DNA of 48,518 bases, taken from contig CAJUGD010000029.1 of assembly GCA_910586205.1 (NCBI GenBank), positions 1 to 48,518 on the forward strand, in the 5' to 3' direction. Position 1 is the first letter of the stretch. The number at the start of each line of letters is the position of its first letter. The translations under genes and the position numbers were made by a program. Origin of the DNA: an uncultured Lachnospiraceae bacterium (GTDB taxonomy: Bacteria; Bacillota; Clostridia; Lachnospirales; Lachnospiraceae). Of this stretch, positions 8,701-14,716 are shown in pieces. Below the pieces are notes generated by a model, which was not told the origin of the DNA, made no database searches, and saw only the letters and a list, made by a program, of their open reading frames with translations.

Positions 8701-8901
8701 TCCTTTTAAAGCTTTATTTAGCGAAATAATCGCTTTCTTTTCATAAAAATGAATATATTTACGAATCATCCCAGCTAGAGCCCCTATAATCACTCCTATT
8801 ATGCATGAAATAGTCCAAAAATTATTAAGAATAATATTAATATCTGTATTTTTCATTATTTCTATAAAATAATTCAAAAGATTCTCAAACTTTTCAATCA
8901 C
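5797..8901 (-). CDS. transmembrane NACHT (STAND) NTPase, putative defence protein
   Basis: 1034 aa, GTG start with AAGGAGG 9 nt upstream. Residues 28-46 form one transmembrane helix. The NTPase core follows: Walker A GNPACGKTT (119-127), Walker B VIAFFDGLDEA (175-185) with the D-G-L-D-E form typical of NACHT, and the sensor Arg in VIVSFRPEFLERS (228-239). The motif FCHNTFQDYFLAKHLF near residue 460 is the NACHT-associated helical/winged-helix signature. The remaining ~550 aa show no enzyme motif and may be the sensor. NACHT proteins in bacteria, like animal NLRs, are signal-dependent NTPases, and several stop phage by cell death; a membrane N-terminus could be the effector. The gene is visibly AT-rich beside its neighbours, a sign of transfer. 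A small membrane-peptide gene ends 32 bases upstream. Domain call firm, role inferred. Confidence 0.9.
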   Translation of the reverse strand: MIEKFENLLNYFIEIMKNTDINIILNNFWTISCIIGVIIGALAGMIRKYIHFYEKKAIISLNKALKGYSVASKSEVKYQIKCYRAPRFKDGKTIKELISHIESYSKESSLSSAMFSIVGNPACGKTTTMRYLYCKLSKKQKCIYVQMQKITSMEDLSKCLEQQKLGNNLLDGTSVIAFFDGLDEAYTFFNNECADSMEKAFETIFFKDPEPKINEIFRKYKLDLTCVIVSFRPEFLERSIQSLTSLQRGNVYQKVYEISGMSDRDIIKIFKSLAVLKKYDAKLDKDEQRHQNRFPPIWQRYKYICLLRRILKENPNCIFQYPMYIRYAYAFMNEYLKRQTVGDKLTFSPNISVSFDILVNAIIKWEFHVYYGKSSKSGERELERLTEQMEQCAQDIAVQLQSTNAAELKREELKEIIQKYFYDDNSFLAIAHCFMVSNNKGEDERFAFCHNTFQDYFLAKHLFEKADYIYRKKCLCSGGNEYLRHMYYSILCQNEKLNKRISESVLLEDFEYVSEDLLTPESYILLNEKTVIKLKENLQISIAEIFRYIPYIFMFLYREVEFLQEEIESIIKTGELNLEKTGWSKLQYAEGVISPEQVISLNISMLPLTDIETLYRYRNMKSIFIRYSTNDNSIIEKIYTVLRNFELTEMHVYSKTGEQCNTIYKFFTVGELHVQKVYVLTPDYSQAHITMFDLNQIAKKNNLSIRFYLSACSNKNRAKEIYLKRIYEKSPRLLMAVFELETDEGGILSFRGKYMEGTLWNGINLARYNKYKNENYAYQVCKKLELSINLDSSELSYHFGDVYGGILFERFQYKLAKIWLFNSYQHKSDHLNCKGCMAALGLKLYQAWICSLENGSEEFGTKLEDMIMMFPDYKKQWIYIRILKLHCVRELAFWSKGCSPSPNIEGVLSNYKHAAYDDDMFDADYFKMIYANRREDFLLGEQILKNLEEQLKIIKENRGIEKSQNFAKKYQQQKLYYFLLKDEKKVVLSIINDLIDNLHQQDSKILKIRKYIYLFYQNEDVSIDRHLLWDRITF

Positions 8902-8933
8902 AACTTGATCCCTCCTTGGAGCAATTTTTAGGC

Positions 8934-9089
8934 TTATCTATAGAAATCTTGCTGTTCTGTGTCCGTTTTAACCCCATCGACAGCAGCCTCCACATTCGTA
9001 GAGATGCGGACCTTCGTATAGATAAGGAATGGTCCCACAATGCCTGCAAAGATACTCACAACACAGTTCAGAGCTTCTAAGAAGAACAT
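8934..9089 (-). CDS. small single-pass membrane protein upstream of the NACHT gene
   Basis: 51 aa from the ATG at 9089, chosen because AAGAGG stands 9 nt upstream; the ATG at 9098 directly abuts that site and would give 54 aa. The N-terminal half is one hydrophobic helix (LNCVVSIFAGIVGPFLIY) and the tail is polar and acidic (TDTEQQDFYR). I do not recognise a family. It ends 32 bases before the GTG start of the NACHT gene on the same strand, so the two are probably one transcript. Possible roles: an effector or partner of the NACHT membrane segment, or a type I toxin-like peptide, since a ~120-nt leader that can fold precedes it. The ORF is real-looking but short. Confidence 0.6.
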   Translation of the reverse strand: MFFLEALNCVVSIFAGIVGPFLIYTKVRISTNVEAAVDGVKTDTEQQDFYR

Positions 9090-9215
9090 AGACCACATCC
9101 TCTTTTCTCTGGTGTTTACCCACCTGCGGCACGGATCTAAGTTATCTTAAGTCCGTCCAGAAGGTGCGCATTCTCCAAATAGGAAGTGCTGCCCGCTTTT
9201 CTCTGATGTAAGGCT

Positions 9216-9221
9216 ATTATA
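9216..9221 (-). promoter_or_regulatory. -10 box for the membrane-peptide/NACHT transcript
   Basis: A perfect TATAAT on the minus strand (9221-9216) with a poor -35 (TTCCAT at 17 nt). Transcription would start near 9209, leaving a leader of about 120 nt before the peptide start codon. This is the only good -10 between the terminator at 9271-9303 and the gene. Confidence 0.4.
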
Positions 9222-9270
9222 AAGAATTTAGGAAAAGAATGGAATACCTGAAAGAATGAAATTTGTCGAA

Positions 9271-9303
9271 AATAAAACCCACCGGAATTTCTTCCGATGA
9301 GTT
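9271..9303 (-). terminator. strong intrinsic terminator
   Basis: On the minus strand AACTCATCGGAA, a GAAA loop and TTCCGGTGGGTT form a 12-bp stem (with G-T pairs) followed by TTATTTT. It lies about 120 bases past the nitroreductase stop and upstream of the membrane-peptide promoter, so it separates the two transcripts. The rest of 9099-9420 holds only the leader and -10 box described separately. Confidence 0.85.
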
Positions 9304-9420
9304 TAACGTTAATTATTGAAAGTATACATTATCTGAAGTTGGGAAGTCAAGTCATTATTAGTAATCCTTAGATTCCACTCATCAATTGATTACTGTTCAC
9401 ACCATGGCTAATCACTCCCT

Positions 9421-9939
9421 TTACAAATTTTCATAGGATACCAACTGGCTTATCGGAATGCGCATCTCTGCATGACGTTCTGGATCAGCGGCTTTTTCAT
9501 CCGAATAACCAATGGCAAGAATATTGACAGGTTCCAGATTTTCAGGAAGTTTAAATTCCCTGCGGATTACATCCGGCTTAAAATAACAAATCCATACAGA
9601 GCCAAGTCCCAACTCCGTAGCCTGAAGCATCATGTGGTCTGTCAGAATCGAAGTGTCAATATCACCTGTCTGCTTCTTATCAAACGGGCGCACCCACGCT
9701 TTATCATGATCAGCACAGACAATAATTGCCAGCGGCGCACCGTAAATATTTGCCCCTTGTCCTATTTTTGCAAGTCCTTCTTCACTTTGAACCACAATCA
9801 GATGTACCGGCTGGAGATTTGCGGCGGTTGGAGCCACATGGGCGGCTTCCAGAATTTTGTCCAGTTTTTCCTTTTCCACTGCCTGATCTGTGTAACTGCG
9901 CACAGAAAAACGCTGTTTTGCAATGTTTATAAAATCCAT
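9421..9939 (-). CDS. nitroreductase-family FMN oxidoreductase
   Basis: 172 aa, at the short end for the family. RFSVRSYTDQ near the N-terminus is the FMN-phosphate binding R-x-S-x-R motif. AAHVAPTAANLQPVHLIVV and LGLGSVWICYF are the other typical blocks. Such enzymes reduce nitro groups, quinones or flavins with NAD(P)H. The gene is transcribed divergently from an HxlR regulator with about 180 bases between, the usual arrangement for redox-sensing HxlR control. The physiological substrate cannot be read from sequence. Confidence 0.9.
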   Translation of the reverse strand: MDFINIAKQRFSVRSYTDQAVEKEKLDKILEAAHVAPTAANLQPVHLIVVQSEEGLAKIGQGANIYGAPLAIIVCADHDKAWVRPFDKKQTGDIDTSILTDHMMLQATELGLGSVWICYFKPDVIRREFKLPENLEPVNILAIGYSDEKAADPERHAEMRIPISQLVSYENL

Positions 9940-10119
9940 AGCATTAAGTCCTTTCTTATGTTATATTTAGTATGCCAAACCAACTGACAACTGTATTATA
10001 AAAAGCAAGGGCAGCTTCTTATGACTATATTGTAACGCTGAAACAGGATTTCGCAAGACTGCACTTTTTTGATAGATACTTTCCGAAAAGAAAGCACCCC
10101 TGCAGTTAGGAAAACAAAA

Positions 10120-10482
10120 ATGAAAACTGAACAAAAACAATTTAACTGTCCCGTAGAAGCTACCCTGTCCCTGATTGGCGGGAAATATAAACCTCTGATA
10201 TTGTGGCATTTAAAATCACAGCCATTACACTATATGGAACTGCAACGCCTTATCCCAAAAGCAACCCCCAAAATGCTCTCCGGTCAGCTCCATGATTTAG
10301 AAGATTGCGGCATGATAAACAGAGAAGTAATTCCTGAAAAGCCGCCTAAAACAATCTACTCGCTTACTGCCTTTGGAAAAAGCATTCTACCTGTGCTAAA
10401 CGCTATGTGCGATTGGGGAGCCGCCTATTTAGACAGATTGGACATGCAGCCTGTGTGCTGTCCTTCCCAAAGCAAAACATAA
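10120..10482 (+). CDS. HxlR-family transcriptional regulator
   Basis: 120 aa. The ATG at 10120 gives the normal family N-terminus (MKTEQKQFNCPVEATLSLIGGKYKP); an open frame back to 10069 lacks family similarity. The winged-helix body reads IGGKYKPLILWHLK, MELQRLIPKATPKMLSGQLHDLEDCGMI and NREVIPEKPPKTIYSLT. The Cys in FNCPVE is at the conserved position used for thiol or aldehyde sensing in HypR/HxlR proteins. It most likely controls the divergent nitroreductase and itself. A vicinal CC (PVCCPSQ) lies near the C-terminus. Confidence 0.9.
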   Translation: MKTEQKQFNCPVEATLSLIGGKYKPLILWHLKSQPLHYMELQRLIPKATPKMLSGQLHDLEDCGMINREVIPEKPPKTIYSLTAFGKSILPVLNAMCDWGAAYLDRLDMQPVCCPSQSKT

Positions 10483-10512
10483 TTATTTTTGAAAATCAGA
10501 TTTTTGAGGTGG

Positions 10513-10554
10513 CTGTGCGCTGGCTGGTGGCGCACAGTTATCACCAACCAGCGC
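10513..10554. terminator. overlapping alternative hairpins between convergent genes
   Basis: CTGTGCGC (10513-10520) pairs with GCGCACAG (10530-10537). Alternatively GCGCTGGCTGGTG (10517-10529) pairs with CACCAACCAGCGC (10542-10554) with one mismatch. Both lie between the hxlR stop and the flavin reductase stop, so a bidirectional terminator is the simplest reading, although there is no clean T run. Confidence 0.4.
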
Positions 10555-10557
10555 CTC

Positions 10558-11118
10558 TTATTTCAGTTTCATTCCGTCCTTAAAGGCATTTCCCGCCTTT
10601 TCTCCCAGCTTGAGATATACATGGTTCACCGGGTCAAACACAATGGGATCCAGCTTTGCCGGGTCAATCTTTCCGTTTTCGTCCAGAATCTTTTCATCTG
10701 CAGAAACATTCACAATCTCACCCACCAGTCTGCAGCTCTCTTTATCATAGCTCACCAATTTGCACTCCACCGCCATGGCCAGTTCCACAATAACAGGAGC
10801 GTCCACAAACTCTGCCTTTTCCGTATGGAACCCTGCTTTTTCCACCTTGTCAGGCACCCTGTTTGCGGATTCAATCCCCACATAATCACACTCTGCCACA
10901 TGGGCAGCATCCGCCATGCTCACCGTAAAAGCGCCGCGGGCCAGGATATTTTCCACCGTCTTATGTTCTGGAGAAAGGCACATGGAGATCTGCGTGTCAT
11001 CACTGATTCCTCCCCATGCGGCATTCATGGCATCCGGCGTCCCGTCCTCTCCATAAGTGGCAATGATAAATACCGGCTGTGGATACGTCCACGGCTTTGC
11101 TCCAAAATTCTTCCGCAT
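10558..11118 (-). CDS. flavin reductase-like FMN-binding protein (flavoredoxin type)
   Basis: 186 aa from the ATG at 11118, with AGGAGG 7 nt upstream; the longer frame to 11163 starts with an unrelated stretch. MRKNFGAKPWTYPQPVFIIATYGEDGTPDAMNAAW is the split-barrel flavin reductase start. GISDDTQISMCLSPEHKTVENI, FTVSMADAAHVAECDYVG and DPIVFDPVNHVYLKLGE are typical. It binds FMN and passes electrons to or from other proteins, or reduces flavins. It is convergent with hxlR and may share redox physiology with the nitroreductase, but nothing in the sequence proves that. Confidence 0.88.
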   Translation of the reverse strand: MRKNFGAKPWTYPQPVFIIATYGEDGTPDAMNAAWGGISDDTQISMCLSPEHKTVENILARGAFTVSMADAAHVAECDYVGIESANRVPDKVEKAGFHTEKAEFVDAPVIVELAMAVECKLVSYDKESCRLVGEIVNVSADEKILDENGKIDPAKLDPIVFDPVNHVYLKLGEKAGNAFKDGMKLK

Positions 11119-11162
11119 CTGTTTTCCTCCTGTGTTGTTAAAAATTCCGTCTCCCAAATACA

Positions 11163-11648
11163 TTAATGAGCGTTTCCTGTTTCATAGCTCCATCTGGCAA
11201 TCTCTCCTATCAGTTCCAGGGGCATTGGTTTGCTGTATGGAAACTGAATACTTCCCTTGCTGAACTTATAGTCCTTCAGGCGTTCTGAAAACTCTTTCAC
11301 AGCTTCCTCTCCCGGATACAGACCCACATGGTTTTTAAATCCTGCAAAATGGATGATGTTATGCCCCTTCCAGAAAGTAGGCATACTCCACGAAATCTTC
11401 TCCTGTGCGTCCGGAATCGCCTCCCGGATGGCATCACGCACCTGCTTCAGAAACGGCTGTACGCTTTTTGGCTGTGCAGCAATATACTCGTCAACCGTTT
11501 CCGGCTTTTTCCCGCAGTAATGGCTCTGGTTCTTCTTTTTAAATGCACGGCCGCAGTCCGGGCAGATCCATCCGGCTGCCTCTGTTTCTTTCCTTATGGC
11601 ATTTTCTTCCCTTTCCACGCTGTTTCTCTCGTATTCTCTGTCAGCCAT
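11163..11648 (-). CDS. DUF1801 protein with N-terminal zinc-ribbon-like motif
   Basis: 161 aa from the ATG at 11648 (AGGAGG 9 nt upstream). A longer frame to 11822 runs into a MITE-like element and is not real. The N-terminus has WICPDCGRAFKKKNQSHYC, a C-x2-C...H-x-C zinc-ribbon pattern. The rest is the DUF1801/YdhG fold: VDEYIAAQPKSVQPFLKQVRDAIREAIPDAQEKISWSMPTF and NHVGLYPGEEAVKEF. Family members include the Bacillus Fra intracellular iron chaperone. The function here is unknown. The inserted element lies only about 40 bases upstream of the start codon and may affect expression. Confidence 0.85.
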   Translation of the reverse strand: MADREYERNSVEREENAIRKETEAAGWICPDCGRAFKKKNQSHYCGKKPETVDEYIAAQPKSVQPFLKQVRDAIREAIPDAQEKISWSMPTFWKGHNIIHFAGFKNHVGLYPGEEAVKEFSERLKDYKFSKGSIQFPYSKPMPLELIGEIARWSYETGNAH

Positions 11649-11688
11649 CTGTGATACCTCCTCACTTCCACCTGATTTTCCTGTCTGA

Positions 11689-11853
11689 CTAGTGTTCCAT
11701 CCGGACAGAAATCGAAGTCGTGAACGGTCTGTCACGCACCATTGCGTCGTTAAAATTTCTAGTCGATGGCCCACATCGCCGTCGAAATTTTGCCTAGCAC
11801 TGGCACGTACCAGACCGCTCACAACTCCATTTTCTGTCCGGATGGAACACTAG
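11689..11853. mobile_element. MITE-like element with perfect 23-bp terminal inverted repeats
   Basis: Bases 11689-11711 begin CTAGTGTTCCATCCGGACAG and are exactly repeated in inverse at 11831-11853. The inner sequence keeps imperfect symmetry (GTGAACGGTCTG / CAGACCGCTCAC), so about 165 bp form one long palindrome. A TA dinucleotide stands at each boundary (11690-11691 and 11851-11852), as expected from TA-target transposases of the IS630/mariner group. There is no ORF, so it would need a transposase in trans. It is inserted just upstream of the DUF1801 gene. Confidence 0.8.
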
Positions 11854-11933
11854 CTGTTACTAAAGTATAACAGAACCGTCATTTTTATTCAATAACCCCA
11901 TCTCCTGTCACCACTTTGTTTCCTCTTTCCCAA

Positions 11934-11984
11934 AGCGTGTCTGAAAATTCATTCCCGCCAGATAGATACCCCACTATGCGGGAA
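11934..11984. repeat. half copy of the palindromic repeat at 5308-5469
   Basis: It starts AGCGTGTCTGAAAATTCATT and continues through CCGCCA and CCCCACT to TGCGGGA, matching the right arm of the 5308-5469 element read on the minus strand at roughly 85% by eye. The partner arm is missing, so this copy looks truncated or rearranged. It lies about 80 bases from the MITE at 11689-11853, in a gene-free stretch (11649-12217) that otherwise holds only the hairpin at 12031-12060. Confidence 0.6.
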
Positions 11985-12030
11985 AAATACAGATTCCGCT
12001 TCATAAGCCGGAACTGTCTCCTGGTACGGC

Positions 12031-12060
12031 AAAACCGGCGTGACTTATGCCGCGCCGGTT
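12031..12060 (-). terminator. candidate terminator of the tct-sulfatase-dehydrogenase operon
   Basis: On the minus strand AACCGGCG (12060-12053), a 12-nt loop and CGCCGGTT (12040-12033) are followed by a short TTTT (12034-12031). It lies about 160 bases past the dehydrogenase stop. The stem is strong but the T tail short. Confidence 0.45.
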
Positions 12061-12217
12061 GAATGGAACTTTTTATAATACTTCCTTATGTGCCTTCGTC
12101 TAATTAACGGGGCATTGAATTTGCAAATGCAGCAAGCTCCGGGATATTTAGCCGCAGCATTCGCCAAATGCCTGTACAGGCACAACACCTGGCCCATTAC
12201 CTGCACAAATAATCTGC

Positions 12218-13237
12218 CTAAAAAGTCAGCACCACCTTCCCTGCCCCACTCTCCTTATCCTCCAGCACAGAAAATGCCTCCTCATACTTCTCTGCAGGGA
12301 AAACATGGGTGATCAGTTGGTCTACCCGGTCCAGCCGCTCCGGCAATTTTTCAATGATCTCCGGGAACTTCTGATACTGATGCCTGGTTCCTAAAATGGT
12401 CAGCTCCTTTGCATTGATTTCCTTAAAATTAATGGGAACCGGCTCCTTTCCGTAGGTCATGGCCACAAAGCGTCCTGCCGGAGACAGGATATGTACGGCA
12501 TGGGAGATCAGGGCCGGAATCCCTGCTGCCTCAAAAACCACATTGACCCCTTCCCCCTCTGTCAGTTTTCCGATAAACCCGTCCAAATCTTCTTTCAGAG
12601 GATTCACCCCATAATCTGCCCCAAAATTCCTGGCCATAGCCAGTCTGCTCTCGTTGGGCTCTGATACAATCACCGTGGCTCCCCGGCTTTTTGCCATATC
12701 TGTCACCAGAAGGCCAATGGGCCCTGCCCCATGGACCAGCACCTTGTCCCCCGGCCTCACATCTCCCCGCCAGTTGGCCTGGGCTGCAATGGTGTAAGGC
12801 TCGCAGACTGCTGCCTGGACATAACTCATTTTTGACAGGTCAAAAGGATAGACCTGGGAGCGGGGAACCACCATGTATTCCCGAAAGGTTCCGTCCACAA
12901 TACAGCCCAATACCTTCAGCTTACGGCATACATTGTGATGACCGTTTCTGCATGCATAACAACTTCTGCAATAGGTAATAGGCTCTAATACCACACTGTC
13001 TCCCGGCGTTAGGTCGGTGACATTTTCTCCCACTGCCTCAATCTCGCCGGCCGCCTCATGCCCGATCACCCGTGGGTAGGAAGCATAGGGATTGGTGCCA
13101 TGATACACATGGACATCCGATCCGCAGATACCGGTGGCCCGGATTTTTACCAATACCTGATCCGGCTCTGTGATCACCGGCTTCTCCACCTCCAAAAGCT
13201 TCATCTGATTTGGTTCTAAAATTGTAATCGCCTTCAT
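12218..13237 (-). CDS. zinc-dependent alcohol/polyol dehydrogenase (MDR superfamily)
   Basis: 339 aa, standard length. The catalytic zinc ligands are Cys38 (GICGSDVH) and the His-Glu of GHEAAG (60-61), with Glu in AVCEPYT near 146. The structural zinc site is C90, C93, C96 and C104. The Rossmann motif HGAGPIGL is at about 169-176. The family oxidises sugar alcohols, L-threonine or similar substrates with NAD+; sorbitol/galactitol-phosphate/threonine-type enzymes are closest by feel, but specificity cannot be read. It is the last gene of the operon with a sulfatase and a tripartite carboxylate transporter, 33 bases behind the sulfatase, so it probably oxidises the desulfated product. Confidence 0.9.
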   Translation of the reverse strand: MKAITILEPNQMKLLEVEKPVITEPDQVLVKIRATGICGSDVHVYHGTNPYASYPRVIGHEAAGEIEAVGENVTDLTPGDSVVLEPITYCRSCYACRNGHHNVCRKLKVLGCIVDGTFREYMVVPRSQVYPFDLSKMSYVQAAVCEPYTIAAQANWRGDVRPGDKVLVHGAGPIGLLVTDMAKSRGATVIVSEPNESRLAMARNFGADYGVNPLKEDLDGFIGKLTEGEGVNVVFEAAGIPALISHAVHILSPAGRFVAMTYGKEPVPINFKEINAKELTILGTRHQYQKFPEIIEKLPERLDRVDQLITHVFPAEKYEEAFSVLEDKESGAGKVVLTF

Positions 13238-13270
13238 ACTTATTCCTCTTTCCTGTCCACGGTTTCAATC

Positions 13271-14716
13271 CTATAAAAGATAATTTCTCCTGCTGTCTCC
13301 CCGCCATTCTTCCACCAGCGGCGGCTTCACCTGGTCATACCACTGTTTCATATACCGGAAATGCTGTTTGTCCACATCCAGTCTTTCTAACATCTCCTTC
13401 TCCTCCCAGATTCCAGAAAGCTCCCTGCGCAGCTCCTCTGCTATGGCCTCATACTCTTTTTTCTTCCCCAGGTCGCAAAGCTCTCCCGGGTCAGACTCCA
13501 TATCAAAAAGCTGACATTCCGGATATCCGGCATGGAGAACCAGCTTGTAACGTCCTTTTCTCACCATGGCGCTGGGATTGTCCCCTTTAATGTCACTGCA
13601 CACAGAGATAACACTTCTTCCAGGATCCACCTCTTTTCCTGTGGTCAGGGATTCCCATAGAGAGCTTCCGTCACAATAAGGGAGAAAAGGCGCCCCTCCC
13701 ACCTCCAACAAGGTAGGCGCCAAGTCCATAAGGCTTGTGATGCCCCTGATGCTCTCCTTTTCCTTCACATGCCCTTTAAAGGAGAACATGGCCGGCACCC
13801 TGGCTGCCCCGTCATAGAAATTGGTTTTCCAGAAAAGACCGTGCTCCCCGATGTTGTCCCCATGGTCCGAGGTATAGACAATCAATGTATTGTCCAGTCC
13901 CAGAGTCTCCTCCACTGCTTTTAAGACCTCCCCCACAAGGGAATCCATATATTCCACCATGGCATAATAAGCGGCCCGGATTCGCCTTACATCTTCCTTT
14001 TTCACCTCCTCCATTCTCCGGTTCTCATACCACTTAAGAATGGCCGGGTGAAGGCTTTCTCTTTCCTTGTCTGTCATGCCATTCAGCTCCGGTAAAATTT
14101 CATAATAATAATCATAAAGCTCCTTTGGCGCTATGTAGGGACAGTGAGGCCCGTAAAAGCCTATGGTCATAAACAAAGGCCTCTCTTTCTCTCTTTTCCT
14201 CAAATAATCGCACGCCGCGTCTGTCACTTCCCGGTCAAAATCCAGCACAGCCGAATGACCGGCGCCGGACTTTTTGATGGAAGTCAGATTCTGTCCTGAG
14301 GAACGCTTAAAACTCCCGTAAATCTCCTCCTCATTGTCCCCGCCGATGAAGCAGGGGGTGATATCCCCTACCAGACGCTTCTCATAGCCATGCCGCTGGT
14401 CCAGACCCACAAAATGCATTCTTCCGCTCAGCACAGTCTCATAGCCGGCAATCGTCAGCAGATTGACAAAGGTAGCCTTGTCCGAGGGCAGGCACTGCAT
14501 ATTGTTGTACACCCCGGTATGGGTTGGCAAAAGCCCGGTAAGAATCGAGGAGCGGCTCGGCACACATAAGGGCGCGGCACAATAACATTGCTCCAGCATG
14601 GTGCTTTTGGCCCGCAGCCCATCCAGGTGAGGGGTCCGCACATAAGCATCCCCCCCACAGCCCATCACCCCGGCATTGTGCTGATCTGATAAAATATAGA
14701 TAATATTCGGTTTCAT
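13271..14716 (-). CDS. type I sulfatase, cytoplasmic
   Basis: 481 aa. The start MKPNIIYILSDQHNAG carries the metal-binding Asp, and LCVPSRSSILTG contains the C-x-P-S-R signature whose Cys51 must become formylglycine. TSDHGDNIGEHG and the VYNNMQC region are also family features. There is no signal peptide, so the substrate is cleaved inside the cell after import. The maturation enzyme (FGE or anSME) is not in the window. The gene starts one base after the tctA stop, and a dehydrogenase follows, which suggests import of a sulfated or sulfonated small acid or polyol, then hydrolysis and oxidation. Related alkaline-phosphatase superfamily activities (phosphonate monoester hydrolase, choline-sulfatase) are possible alternatives. 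Confidence 0.9.
   Translation of the reverse strand: MKPNIIYILSDQHNAGVMGCGGDAYVRTPHLDGLRAKSTMLEQCYCAAPLCVPSRSSILTGLLPTHTGVYNNMQCLPSDKATFVNLLTIAGYETVLSGRMHFVGLDQRHGYEKRLVGDITPCFIGGDNEEEIYGSFKRSSGQNLTSIKKSGAGHSAVLDFDREVTDAACDYLRKREKERPLFMTIGFYGPHCPYIAPKELYDYYYEILPELNGMTDKERESLHPAILKWYENRRMEEVKKEDVRRIRAAYYAMVEYMDSLVGEVLKAVEETLGLDNTLIVYTSDHGDNIGEHGLFWKTNFYDGAARVPAMFSFKGHVKEKESIRGITSLMDLAPTLLEVGGAPFLPYCDGSSLWESLTTGKEVDPGRSVISVCSDIKGDNPSAMVRKGRYKLVLHAGYPECQLFDMESDPGELCDLGKKKEYEAIAEELRRELSGIWEEKEMLERLDVDKQHFRYMKQWYDQVKPPLVEEWRGDSRRNYLL

Noticed and set aside
11649..11822. N-terminal extension of the DUF1801 gene
   Set aside because: It runs through the MITE-like element; a strong ribosome site at the ATG at 11648 gives the family-length protein.
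12169..12182. Perfect 14-bp palindrome TGCCTGTACAGGCA downstream of the dehydrogenase gene
   Set aside because: Short, without partner copies or a nearby promoter; could be chance, so not called as an operator.
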